Positions 39,621 to 49,351 of a DNA stretch of 64,000 bases are shown here, in pieces. The number at the start of each line of letters is the position of its first letter. The stretch's first letter is position 1. Position numbers and translations under genes: made by a program. The notes under the pieces were generated by a model, which worked only from the letters and a program-made list of their open reading frames with translations, searched no databases and was not told the DNA's origin. Origin of the DNA: an uncultured Porphyromonadaceae bacterium (GTDB lineage: Bacteria > Bacteroidota > Bacteroidia > Bacteroidales > Muribaculaceae); assembly GCA_946553045.1 (NCBI GenBank), contig CAMNRO010000004.1, positions 62,001-126,000 on the forward strand, in the 5' to 3' direction.

Positions 39621-40643
39621 ATGATAGACAAGATAAACGCCCTTCGTGCCGAACTGGCCGCTCTCGCCGCAAACGGCGAAGGTGCCGACGTAGAAGCACT
39701 GCGTATCAAATATTTAAGTAAAAAAGGCGCTATTTCGGCGCTGATGAACGATTTCCGCAACGTTGCCGCCGAACAGAAGCGCGAACTCGGCCAGGCTCTC
39801 AACGAACTCAAAAATTTTGCCACCGACACCATCAATTCGCTCCGCGAGGCCGCAGAGGCCGGCCGCGCCAAGGCCGACGTGCCCGACCTTACCCGCACGG
39901 CAGCACCCGTAGCCCTGGGCACACGCCACCCGCTGTCGCTTGTGCGCGAGCAGATTATCGACATTTTCCGCCGCCTCGGCTTCACCATTGCCGAAGGCCC
40001 CGAAATAGAAGATGACTGGCATGTGTTCGAAAGCCTCAATTTCGCCGCCGACCACCCCGCGCGCGACATGCAGGACACTTTCTTTATCGGCCGCAACCCC
40101 GATGTGCTCCTGCGCACACATACCTCGAGTGTGCAGACCCGCGTGATGACTTCGCAGAAGCCCCCTATCCGCATTATCTGCCCGGGCCGCGTGTACCGCA
40201 ACGAGGCTATCTCCGCCCGCGCCCACTGCTTCTTCCACCAGCTCGAAGCGCTCTACGTAGACCACAATGTGACCTTCGCCGACCTTCGCCAGACGCTGCT
40301 CTACTTCGCCCGCGAAATGTTCGGCCCCCAGACCGAAATCCGCCTCCGTCCCAGCTACTTCCCCTTCACCGAACCTTCGGCCGAAATGGATATCAGCTGC
40401 AACCTCTGCGGCGGCAAGGGCTGCTCCTTCTGCAAGGGCACAGGCTGGGTTGAAATCCTCGGCTGCGGCATGGTAGACCCCAACGTGCTCGAAGCCTGCG
40501 GCATAGATTCGAAAGAATACACCGGCTTCGCACTCGGCATGGGTATTGAGCGTATCACAAACCTGAAATACCAGGTGAAGGACCTCCGCATGTTCTCCGA
40601 GAACGATGTCCGCTTCCTCGACGAGTTTACCGCCGCAAAATAA
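39621..40643 (+). CDS. pheS: Phenylalanine--tRNA ligase alpha subunit
   Basis: TRHPLSLVREQIIDIFRRLGFTIAEGPEIEDDWHVFESLNFAADHPARDMQDTFFI; GLGMGIERITNLKYQVKDLRMFSENDVRFL. Confidence 0.97.
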   Translation: MIDKINALRAELAALAANGEGADVEALRIKYLSKKGAISALMNDFRNVAAEQKRELGQALNELKNFATDTINSLREAAEAGRAKADVPDLTRTAAPVALGTRHPLSLVREQIIDIFRRLGFTIAEGPEIEDDWHVFESLNFAADHPARDMQDTFFIGRNPDVLLRTHTSSVQTRVMTSQKPPIRIICPGRVYRNEAISARAHCFFHQLEALYVDHNVTFADLRQTLLYFAREMFGPQTEIRLRPSYFPFTEPSAEMDISCNLCGGKGCSFCKGTGWVEILGCGMVDPNVLEACGIDSKEYTGFALGMGIERITNLKYQVKDLRMFSENDVRFLDEFTAAK

Positions 40644-40653
40644 AAACGCATCG

Positions 40654-41343
40654 ATGAAACAGTCGGAGCGCTACAAGGCAGTAATCGGGCGGTTTGAAAA
40701 GGAGATGCCGGTCGTACAGACCGAGCTGCACTACGAAAACCCCTACCAGCTTCTTGTGGCGGTGATATTGTCGGCCCAATGCACCGACAAACGTGTCAAC
40801 ATGATCACCCCGGCGCTGTTCGAGGCCTATCCGACCGTCGACGCCCTTGCCGCAGCCACTCAGGAGGATATATACGGCTATATAAAGTCCGTATCATACC
40901 CCAACAACAAGAGCAAGGCCCTCCTGGGCATGGCACGCAAGCTGACGGCCGACTTCGGCGGCCATGTGCCCGACGACATGGAATCTCTGACGAGCCTGCC
41001 GGGCGTAGGCCGCAAGACAGCCAATGTCATTCTATCTGTCATCTACGGGCAGGCAGCCATGGCGGTAGACACGCATGTGTTCCGCGTGGCAGAGCGCATA
41101 GGCCTCACCACGGGCAGCCGCACACCCCTCGCCACCGAGAAGAAGCTCATGGAGAATATCCCCGCCGAAGCTGTAGCCCGCGCCCACCACTGGCTGATTC
41201 TCCACGGACGCTACGTGTGCAAGGCCCGCAAGCCCGAATGCGGCAAGTGCTTTCTGGCCGACGTATGCCGCTATCGCGAGCGCGAAGACGCCAAGGCAGC
41301 CCGCGCCATAGCAAAAGCCAAATCTCTTGCCGATATAGATTGA
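40654..41343 (+). CDS. nth: Endonuclease III
   Basis: NPYQLLVAVILSAQCTDKRVNMITPALF; SLPGVGRKTANVILSVIYGQAAMAVDTHVFRVAERIGL; 4Fe-4S C-x6-C-x2-C-x5-C. Start reset to ATG 40654. Confidence 0.95.
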   Translation: MKQSERYKAVIGRFEKEMPVVQTELHYENPYQLLVAVILSAQCTDKRVNMITPALFEAYPTVDALAAATQEDIYGYIKSVSYPNNKSKALLGMARKLTADFGGHVPDDMESLTSLPGVGRKTANVILSVIYGQAAMAVDTHVFRVAERIGLTTGSRTPLATEKKLMENIPAEAVARAHHWLILHGRYVCKARKPECGKCFLADVCRYREREDAKAARAIAKAKSLADID

Positions 41344-41347
41344 AGCA

Positions 41348-41992
41348 ATGGACGAAAGCAACGTTTTCATTTTCACCATCGAGGTCGTCGGCACCATCGC
41401 CTTCGCCATTTCGGGCATACGCCTGGCGGCCGCCAAGAATTTCGACTGGTTCGGCGCCTACGTCGTAGGCCTCGTCACGGCCATCGGCGGAGGTACGCTC
41501 CGCGACGTCCTCCTGGCCGTGCCCGTGTTCTGGATGCAGAACTCCATGTTCCTTCTGGTGACACTCATATCACTAATCGCGGTAATCATATTCCGCCGCG
41601 CCCTTGTCGGGGGCATGCGGACGCTCTTCATCTTCGACGCCATCGGTCTGGCCCTCTTCGTGGTCGTCGGCATCGAAAAAAGCTTCGCCGCAGGCTACCC
41701 CGAATGGGTGGCGATAGTAATGGGTATCATCACAGGCTCCTTCGGCGGCGTGACGCGCGACATTCTCATCAACGAGGCCCCGCTCTTCTTCAAGAAAGAC
41801 ATCTACGCCACGGCCTGCCTCGCCGGAGGCGTCGTCTACTGGCTGGTCGACTTTATTCCGGGCATGCCGCAGATGGTTCCCCAGATAGCATGCGCCGTCG
41901 CAGTAATAGGCCTGCGCATAGCCGCCGTGCACTACAACTGGTCGCTCCCCATCCTCAAGGTGCCACCCGAAGACCTGCCTAAGAAATTATGA
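41348..41992 (+). CDS. TRIC-type cation channel family protein (UPF0126)
   Basis: FAISGIRLAAAKNFDWFGAYVVGLVTAIGGGTLRDVLL duplicated as GIITGSFGGVTRDILINEAP. Confidence 0.88.
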   Translation: MDESNVFIFTIEVVGTIAFAISGIRLAAAKNFDWFGAYVVGLVTAIGGGTLRDVLLAVPVFWMQNSMFLLVTLISLIAVIIFRRALVGGMRTLFIFDAIGLALFVVVGIEKSFAAGYPEWVAIVMGIITGSFGGVTRDILINEAPLFFKKDIYATACLAGGVVYWLVDFIPGMPQMVPQIACAVAVIGLRIAAVHYNWSLPILKVPPEDLPKKL

Positions 41993-42100
41993 ATTATGGA
42001 TTATGAATTCGATTAAATCCATAATGTCAAGATAATGGTTTTCGGCAACGTGCATTTATCTTAACTCTTTTGACTTTTTCAACTCCCTCGACTCCACTAA

Positions 42101-42514
42101 ATGAAAGAACAGCTCGGTCAGTTTATACGGTATTGCATTGTCGGCGTGCTCAATACGCTGGTGACGCTCGGCGTGATTTATCTATGTAAATCCATGCTGG
42201 GCTGGAATCTGTATGTGAGCAACGCCCTGGGCTACATTGCCGGTGTGACAAATTCTTTCTTCTGCAACAAACAGTGGACCTTCAAATCGAAGGGCGCCTA
42301 CCGCCGCGAAGCGCTTCGGTTTATCGTCGGATTCGGCGTGTGCTACGCCCTCCAGTTCGTGCTCGTATGGATGCTCACCCAGTCCGACTTCGGCTCCTAC
42401 GACTTCCGCATTCTCGGCATCGTAATATCCGGCTACGGCATTGCCACACTCCTCGGAAATATTGTCTATACACTCGCAAATTTCGTCTTTAACAGACTCG
42501 TCACTTTCCGATAA
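42101..42514 (+). CDS. GtrA family membrane protein
   Basis: QFIRYCIVGVLNTLVTLGVIYLC, AGVTNSFFCNKQWTFKS, NFVFNRLVTFR. Confidence 0.9.
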   Translation: MKEQLGQFIRYCIVGVLNTLVTLGVIYLCKSMLGWNLYVSNALGYIAGVTNSFFCNKQWTFKSKGAYRREALRFIVGFGVCYALQFVLVWMLTQSDFGSYDFRILGIVISGYGIATLLGNIVYTLANFVFNRLVTFR

Positions 42515-42527
42515 TTAAAAATTTTAC

Positions 42528-42535
42528 TAAATTTG
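42528..42535 (+). promoter_or_regulatory. -7 element TAAATTTG upstream of the TolC operon
   Basis: Exact TAnnTTTG; followed directly by a stem-loop leader. Confidence 0.5.
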
Positions 42536-42611
42536 CCTCTTGCGAAGCTCCGAACGAACAATCGGAGCAAGCAGGAGGTTCTTTATATACTAACGTTTCA
42601 ACTAATCCGGA

Positions 42612-44126
42612 ATGAAGCTCCATAATCAATACCGTAAACTGCGCTACGGCGCCGTGGCAGTGCTGTTTGCCGCGGCCGGACTCGCATCAACCATCACAGC
42701 GCAGCAACCGATGGTCTCTGCCGATGCCACCGTGACGCTGCCCGGCATCGTGCCCCTCGATTCGTGCCGAGCCATGGCGCTGACAAACAACAAGCAGCTC
42801 CAGATGGCCCGCCAGCGTGTAGTAAAGGCCGAATATCAGAATAAGGAGGCCTTCGCCGCCTATCTGCCCGCCATCGACTTTGCCGGCGGCTACCTCTACA
42901 ACCAGCGCAAAATCTCGATGTTCGACTCCGACCAGATGCTCCCCATCAAGAGCTTCGACCTCCAGACACAGTCGTATCAGTTCGATCTGGTCAAGAATCC
43001 CGTCACCGGCGAACCTATAAAAGGCCCCAACGGACAGTATATACCCGCAAACGTGGCATATCTGCCCAAAGAAGCGCTCGAATACGACATTCACAACGTA
43101 TTTTTCGGCGCCGTAACCCTCACACAGCCTATATACATGGGCGGCAAGATTGTGGCTATGAACAAACTCACCAAAGCAGCCGAAGGCGCCGCACGCGAGC
43201 TTGAGACCAACGCCACCGAAAATATCATCTATGCCGTCGACGCCGCATACTGGCAGGTCGTGTCGCTCAAAGCAAAGCGCGAACTCGCCGTGAGCTATGT
43301 GAATCTCCTCGACTCGCTCAGCCACAACGTCCATCTCATGCTCGACGAGGGCGTGGCCACACGGGCCGACGCTCTCAGTGTCGACGTGAAGCTCAATGCC
43401 GCCCAGGTCGACCTAGTGAAGGTGGAAAACGGCCTTGTGCTGTCGCGCATGGCCCTGGCCCAGGTCTGCGGGCTGCCCGTGAACACCGTCTTTACCCTCG
43501 CCGACGAGGACAATAAGGACGCCGTGCCCACCGCGGGCATTGCCTCCGACGAAGGCTACGACATGGAAGCCGTCTACGCACGCCGCCCCGACCTGCGCGC
43601 CCTCGAATATGGCGTCGAAGCTGCCAGACAGCAGAAGCGCGTGGCTCTCTCGGCCATGCTGCCGAATGTGGCCCTCATCGGCTCTTACGAAGTATCCAAT
43701 CCCAACCTCTACGACGGCTTCAAGAAGCGTTTCAAAGGCGCATTCTCCGTCGGAGCGATGGTAAGCATTCCGATTTGGCACTGGGGCGGTAACCGCGCCA
43801 AGTACAAGGCCGCCGAAGCCGACGAGAACATACGCCGTCTCGAGCTGGCCGACGCCCGCGAGATGGTGAGCCTTCAGGTGAATCAGGCCGCTTTCAAGAC
43901 TCAGGAGGCCTGCAAGACCTACGAGATGACTATGACAAATCTCGCCAAGGCCGACGAGAATCTGCGCACCGCCACCCTCGGCTTCCGCGAGGGCGTGGCG
44001 ACAGCCGACAATGTCATGGCCGCTCAGACTGCATGGCTCAAGGCTCATTCCGAGCAGATCGACGCCATGATTGAGGTGCAGCTCTGCCAGACATACCTCA
44101 GCAAAGCCCTCGGCACACTCTATTAG
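42612..44126 (+). CDS. TolC family outer-membrane efflux protein
   Basis: LDSCRAMALTNNKQLQMARQRVVKAEYQ, heptad-rich helical hairpins, LQVNQAAFKTQEACKTYEM. Confidence 0.93.
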   Translation: MKLHNQYRKLRYGAVAVLFAAAGLASTITAQQPMVSADATVTLPGIVPLDSCRAMALTNNKQLQMARQRVVKAEYQNKEAFAAYLPAIDFAGGYLYNQRKISMFDSDQMLPIKSFDLQTQSYQFDLVKNPVTGEPIKGPNGQYIPANVAYLPKEALEYDIHNVFFGAVTLTQPIYMGGKIVAMNKLTKAAEGAARELETNATENIIYAVDAAYWQVVSLKAKRELAVSYVNLLDSLSHNVHLMLDEGVATRADALSVDVKLNAAQVDLVKVENGLVLSRMALAQVCGLPVNTVFTLADEDNKDAVPTAGIASDEGYDMEAVYARRPDLRALEYGVEAARQQKRVALSAMLPNVALIGSYEVSNPNLYDGFKKRFKGAFSVGAMVSIPIWHWGGNRAKYKAAEADENIRRLELADAREMVSLQVNQAAFKTQEACKTYEMTMTNLAKADENLRTATLGFREGVATADNVMAAQTAWLKAHSEQIDAMIEVQLCQTYLSKALGTLY

Positions 44127-44276
44127 GAAGTTAGGAAGCTAAGAGATTAGGAGATTAGGAGATTAGGAGGTTAGGAAATCTGACCCATCAGACTAATTAG
44201 ACCAATTAGACTAATCCGACCAATCCGACCAATCCTCGCCAACAACAAATCATCGAAACTAAAACACAAACACAAT

Positions 44277-45293
44277 ATGACACAGAGTCAAAACCAGGAA
44301 AAACGGGCCAACAGAACCCTGCTCATCACCATGGCGGTGGTCGTCGTGGCTGTAGCAATCATTGCTGTGGTCGGATTCATCTTCATGAATCGCCCTGACT
44401 CTTATATAGAAGGTCAGGTGGAAGGCACAAATATCCGCATTTCGGGCAAACTCGCCGGACGTGTGCAGGAGTTCTACGTCGAAGAAGGCGACACCGTGCA
44501 TGCGGGCGACACCCTCGTGCGCATACACTCGTCGATTGTCGAGGCTCAGCTCGGACAGGCCGAGGCCATGCGCGAGATAGCCGCAGCGCAGAATAAGAAA
44601 GTGGATGCCGGCACCCGCATGCAGATTGTAAACGCCGCCGCCGACCTCCTCCGCCAGGCAGAAGCCGGAGTCACCATCACAAAGAAGACCTACGACCGCA
44701 TGGAGCGTCTCTATGCCGAAGGCGTCATCGCAGAGCAGAAGCGCGACGAGGCCAAAGCAGCCTACGACGCAGCCGTCGCTGCCCGCGACGCAGCCGCAAG
44801 CCAGCTTTCGCTCGCCAAGGCAGGCGCCCAGAAAGAAGACAAAGAATCGGCCCAGGCTATGGTGCAGGCTGCCGGAAGCGGCGTAAAGCAGGTGGAGGCC
44901 GTGCTCGAAGACAGCTATCTCACAGCGCCATTCGACGGCACCATCGACCAGATATACCCTGAAGTCGGCGAACTTGTGTCGCTCGGCGCGCCTATCATGA
45001 GCCTGCTGAGAAGCGACGACCGATGGGTTACATTCAACGTGCGCGAAGAGCTCCTCAACGAGCTTTCTATCGGCAAGGAAATCAAGGTGATGATTCCGGC
45101 CCTGGGCAAGAAGGAAATAAACGTGAAAATCTACTACGTCCGCGACATGGGCAGCTACGCTACCTGGCGCTCGACCAAATCGACCGGCAGCTACGACAGC
45201 CGCACATTCCAGATCAAGGCACGCCCGACAGAAAACGTTCCCGGCCTGCGCCCCGGCATGTCGGCAGTTTTCGAGCAGCCGGAAACTAAGTGA
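44277..45293 (+). CDS. HlyD/EmrA-type efflux periplasmic adaptor
   Basis: N-terminal TM; IEGQVEGTNIRISGKLAGRVQEFYVEEGDTVHAGDTLVRI; SYLTAPFDGTIDQIYPEVGELVSLGAPIMSL. Confidence 0.93.
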   Translation: MTQSQNQEKRANRTLLITMAVVVVAVAIIAVVGFIFMNRPDSYIEGQVEGTNIRISGKLAGRVQEFYVEEGDTVHAGDTLVRIHSSIVEAQLGQAEAMREIAAAQNKKVDAGTRMQIVNAAADLLRQAEAGVTITKKTYDRMERLYAEGVIAEQKRDEAKAAYDAAVAARDAAASQLSLAKAGAQKEDKESAQAMVQAAGSGVKQVEAVLEDSYLTAPFDGTIDQIYPEVGELVSLGAPIMSLLRSDDRWVTFNVREELLNELSIGKEIKVMIPALGKKEINVKIYYVRDMGSYATWRSTKSTGSYDSRTFQIKARPTENVPGLRPGMSAVFEQPETK

Positions 45294-45371
45294 GAAGTAA
45301 TAAGGAATAAGTAGTTAAGTAGTAAGTGCACCCCCACTAACCACTAACCACTAACCACTAACCACCGACGA

Positions 45372-46532
45372 ATGAACAGCTTCTTTTCAGGCATCAGGCG
45401 GGAAATACACCGCATGTGTTCGCGGAAGATGTATATCTTCGGCATGGTCATCGTGCCGATTTTCACTGTCGTATTCTTCCTCGACCTCCTCTCGCCGGGA
45501 CTTCCCGAGCATGTGCCGACTGCTGTGGTCGACCTCGACCACTCGACGATGAGCCGCAGCGTCACCCGCTCGCTCCGCGCCCTGCAGCTCCTCGACATAT
45601 GCAAAGATGCCGAAAGCTACGACCAGGCCCTCGATCAGGTTCGCGCCGGAGAGACGTTCGGTTTCTTCGTCATTCCGGCGAATTTCGAGAAAGACGCCCT
45701 CGGCGGCAACACGCCAACGCTCGAGTACTACACCAACATGACCTACTTCGTGCCCGGCACACTGTCGTTCAAGGGCTTCAAGACCGTTGCCGTGGCTACG
45801 GCGGGCGGAGTGGTGCAGCAGACCCTCGTCAGCATGGGGGTCGACCCGCAGAACGTTGCCTCGATTATTCAGCCCGTTGTCATCGACCAGTTTCCGCTCA
45901 ACAATCCGTGGATGAACTACTCGTACTACCTCACGCCGTCGTTCTCCATGGCAACCCTGGCACTGATGATTATGCTCATGACCGTCTTCTCCATAACCAT
46001 GGAGATTAAAGACGGCACATCGCCCAGCTGGCTCGCCACAAACGGCGGAAGCATGCTGCAGGCCATCGTCACCAAGCTTTTGCCCCAGACTGTTGTTTTC
46101 ATGGCCGTGAGCCTCTTCATGCTCTGGCTCATGTTCGGGTTCTCTGCCTTCCCCATGAACGGAAGCCTCTTCTGGCTCATCGTGGCTACCTTCCTGCTCG
46201 TCACCGCCTCGCAGGGCTTCGCCGTGTTCGTGTGCTCGGTCGTGCCCAACCCGCGCCTCTCGTTCAGCCTCTGCGCGCTCTTCGGCATTCTGTCGTTCTC
46301 CTTCACAGGCTTCTCCTTCCCGGTGCAGAGCATGTACGGCGGCCTGGCCGTCTTCAGCTGGCTCGCCCCGATACGCTACTGGTTCCTCATCTACATCAAC
46401 GAGGGCCTCGACGGCGTCGGCCTGTACTATTCGCGTTTCTACTTCGTGGCGCTCATTCTGTTCCCCTTCGTGGCCTGCGTGCTGCTGAAACGCCTCCGCA
46501 AAGCATGTCTCAACCCCGTTTATGTTCCATAG
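45372..46532 (+). CDS. ABC-2 type transporter permease
   Basis: MYIFGMVIVPIFTVVFFLDLL...VPTAVVDLDHSTMSRSVTRSL...FIPANFEKD; C-terminal TM helices with SFSFTGFSFPVQSM. Confidence 0.9.
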   Translation: MNSFFSGIRREIHRMCSRKMYIFGMVIVPIFTVVFFLDLLSPGLPEHVPTAVVDLDHSTMSRSVTRSLRALQLLDICKDAESYDQALDQVRAGETFGFFVIPANFEKDALGGNTPTLEYYTNMTYFVPGTLSFKGFKTVAVATAGGVVQQTLVSMGVDPQNVASIIQPVVIDQFPLNNPWMNYSYYLTPSFSMATLALMIMLMTVFSITMEIKDGTSPSWLATNGGSMLQAIVTKLLPQTVVFMAVSLFMLWLMFGFSAFPMNGSLFWLIVATFLLVTASQGFAVFVCSVVPNPRLSFSLCALFGILSFSFTGFSFPVQSMYGGLAVFSWLAPIRYWFLIYINEGLDGVGLYYSRFYFVALILFPFVACVLLKRLRKACLNPVYVP

Positions 46533-47721
46533 TATGAATGCATTCAGCTACATCAGGAATTGGTTCGCCGCTCTGGGGCGCGTATTCCGCCGCGAGCTGC
46601 GGCATATCATCAAAGACCCCGGAGTGCTTCTGTTCTTCATAGCGCTGCCGCTGGCCTATCCGGTTGTCTATACTCTCATCTACAACCCCGAGGTGGTCCG
46701 CAAGCTGCCCGTGGCCGTCGTAGACGAATCCATGACCGCGGCCTCGCGCGACTTCGTCCGCAAAGCCTCCGCCTCGCCCTCGATAGAAATATATGCCTAC
46801 TGCCCCAACATGGCCGACGCCCGCGCTCTCATGGCCGAAGGCAAGGTCTTCGGCATCATGCAGATTCCGGCAAGCTATGCCAAAAAACTCGGAAACGGAG
46901 AGCAGGCTCATGTCGAGTTCTATGCGGAAATGAGCCTCCTGCTGCGCTACCGCACCCTCGTTGCCGCCCTCACCGACCTGCAGATAGAGATGATTTCGGA
47001 AATCACAGGCGAAAAGATACAGATGGCGGGGCTGCAGTCGCTCGCCGGCGACGCCTCGGCGCCCGTCAAAAGCGAGAGCAACTTCCTGGGCGACACCGAG
47101 CAGGGATTCGCCTCCTTCGTCATTCCCGGCATTGTCATTCTCATACTACAGCAGAGCATGATACTCGGCATAACACTACTCGGAGGAACCTCGCGCGAAC
47201 GCCGACGCCGCAACGGCGGCATAGACCCGCAGGAGGTGCCGAACGTGCCCGTATCGGCAACCATATGGGGCAAAGCGCTATGCTACACCGTATTCTACAT
47301 TCCGATGACGGTCTATATACTCCGTTTCATTCCCGAAATGTTCAATCTGCCGCACTACGGAAACCCCGTCGACTACTATCTCTTCATCTTCCCGCTCCTC
47401 CTGGCCACGGCATTCCTCGGCCTCACACTCAACTACTTCATGAAGCAGCGCGAGAGCGCCTTCATCATCATAGTATTCACATCGGTGGTATTCCTCTTCC
47501 TCTCGGGTCTCACATGGCCGCGCTATGCAATGAGCGCCCTCTGGACATGGGCCGGCAACTGCGTGCCCGCCGTATGGGGCGTAGAAGGCTTCATTCGCAT
47601 CAACAGCAACGCCGCAGCCCTCTCCGAAGTCGCCCACGAATACACCGCCCTCTGGCTCCTCACCGCCGCATACATGCTCACCGCATTACTCGCAACTTCG
47701 TTGCTCCGTAAGCAGAATTAA
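46522..47721 (+). CDS. ABC-2 type transporter permease
   Basis: RRELRHIIKDPGVLLFFIALPLAYPVVYTLIYNPEVVRKLPVAVVDES; paralogous to and overlapping the previous CDS. Confidence 0.9.
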   Translation: MFHSMNAFSYIRNWFAALGRVFRRELRHIIKDPGVLLFFIALPLAYPVVYTLIYNPEVVRKLPVAVVDESMTAASRDFVRKASASPSIEIYAYCPNMADARALMAEGKVFGIMQIPASYAKKLGNGEQAHVEFYAEMSLLLRYRTLVAALTDLQIEMISEITGEKIQMAGLQSLAGDASAPVKSESNFLGDTEQGFASFVIPGIVILILQQSMILGITLLGGTSRERRRRNGGIDPQEVPNVPVSATIWGKALCYTVFYIPMTVYILRFIPEMFNLPHYGNPVDYYLFIFPLLLATAFLGLTLNYFMKQRESAFIIIVFTSVVFLFLSGLTWPRYAMSALWTWAGNCVPAVWGVEGFIRINSNAAALSEVAHEYTALWLLTAAYMLTALLATSLLRKQN

Positions 47722-47836
47722 TAATTAATAATTTATAATGTAGAATTAATAATACTTCTTACTTTAATATACTCCTCTTTTCCTGCCAATCAACATCAAA
47801 TTATTCATTATTAATTATTAATTCTCAATTATTGCA

Positions 47837-49351
47837 ATGGCTGGAGTCAAAGGTCTTATGAAGGACACGGCAATCTACGGGGTCAGCTCGATTATCGGGC
47901 GATTCCTCAACTGGCTGCTCGTGCCGCTCTACACCATCATGTTTCCCGTGGCAGACTACGGCGTCGTCACACTGGTCTACTCCGTGGTGGCCCTCGCCAT
48001 GGTCGTGCTCACCTACGGCCTCGAGACCGGATTCTTCCGCTTCGCCAACCACGAACGCTGGAAAGACCCGATGGAAGTCTACTCAACATGCCTCATATCG
48101 CTGGCTGTGACATCGACCGCCTTCGTAGCCCTCGTAGCCGCCTTTATCAGACCGGCCACACACTGGCTCGAATGCGACGGACACCCCTCCTTCGTGCTCA
48201 TGATGGCCGTCTGCGTGGCTCTCGACGCCTTCCTGGCCATTCCGTTCAGCTACCTGCGCTTCGCCAAGCGCCCGCTGCGCTTCGCCACCATACGCCTTGT
48301 CAATATTGGCGTAAACATAGGCCTCAACCTCTTCTTTATCCTCCTCTGCCCCTGGCTGATGAAACACGCACCCGCAACGGTCGGCTGGTTCTACCGCCCC
48401 GACTTCGGCATCGGCTACATCTTCCTTGCCAACCTCATAGCATCCGTGGTAAACCTTGCCATGATGACACCCGAGCTGCGCGGATTCCCCTGGAAATTCA
48501 ACCGTCGCCTCTGGCGCGAAATCCTCGGCTACTCCGCCCCACTGCTTGTGCTGGGTGTGGCCGGAATCATGAACCAGACCATCGACAAAATAATGTTTCC
48601 GAGCCTGGTCGCCGACCCTGCCGACGCCATGTACCAGCTCGGTATCTATGGCGCCAACTACAAGATAGCCGTCGTCCTGCTGGTTTTCCTCCAGGCATTC
48701 CGCTTCGCCTACGAGCCATTCATATTCGCACGCAGCAAAGACGCCGGCGAGAGCAAATTCCAGGCCTACCGCGACGCCATGAAATACTTCGTGGCCTTCG
48801 CCCTGCTCATATACCTCGGCGTGATGTTCTACCTCGACTTCGTGCGCTACCTCATATCTCCGCGCTACTTCAGCGGTCTCGCCGTCGTGCCCGTGGTGAT
48901 GATGGGCGAACTCTTCTTCGGAATATTCTTCAACCTCTCGGTGTGGTATAAGCTCACCGACCGCACGGTCTACGGCATGTGGTTCTCACTCGCCGGCCTG
49001 GCCGTGACAGTGGTGCTCAATGTCATTCTGGTGCCCCGCATCGGCTACATGGGCTGCGCCATAGGCTGCCTCGGAAGCTACGGCACCATGATGCTCGCAA
49101 GCTACTTCATCGGCAACCGGAAATACCCCATAGGCTACCCGACAGGCCGCATTCTGTCCTACTTCGCCGTCGCCGCCGTGCTCTACGCCGCAGGCGTCTA
49201 CGGTGTCGCCGCCCTCGGGCTGCACACGGCCGTCGAATGCGCCATACGCCTGGTGCTCCTGGCCATCTTCGTGGCATACTTCGTCAGAATCGAGGGCATA
49301 ACACTCAAATCGCTCGCCGGGCCCCTGGCCTCACGTCTGCACCGCCGATGA
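47837..49351 (+). CDS. Oligosaccharide flippase / polysaccharide biosynthesis membrane protein
   Basis: MKDTAIYGVSSIIGRFLNWLLVPLYTIMFPVADYGVVTLVYS; 12-14 predicted TM helices. Confidence 0.9.
   Translation: MAGVKGLMKDTAIYGVSSIIGRFLNWLLVPLYTIMFPVADYGVVTLVYSVVALAMVVLTYGLETGFFRFANHERWKDPMEVYSTCLISLAVTSTAFVALVAAFIRPATHWLECDGHPSFVLMMAVCVALDAFLAIPFSYLRFAKRPLRFATIRLVNIGVNIGLNLFFILLCPWLMKHAPATVGWFYRPDFGIGYIFLANLIASVVNLAMMTPELRGFPWKFNRRLWREILGYSAPLLVLGVAGIMNQTIDKIMFPSLVADPADAMYQLGIYGANYKIAVVLLVFLQAFRFAYEPFIFARSKDAGESKFQAYRDAMKYFVAFALLIYLGVMFYLDFVRYLISPRYFSGLAVVPVVMMGELFFGIFFNLSVWYKLTDRTVYGMWFSLAGLAVTVVLNVILVPRIGYMGCAIGCLGSYGTMMLASYFIGNRKYPIGYPTGRILSYFAVAAVLYAAGVYGVAALGLHTAVECAIRLVLLAIFVAYFVRIEGITLKSLAGPLASRLHRR

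Noticed and set aside
45334-45361. Possible CRISPR or iteron array
   Set aside because: Only four perfect 7-mers without spacers; no replication gene nearby.
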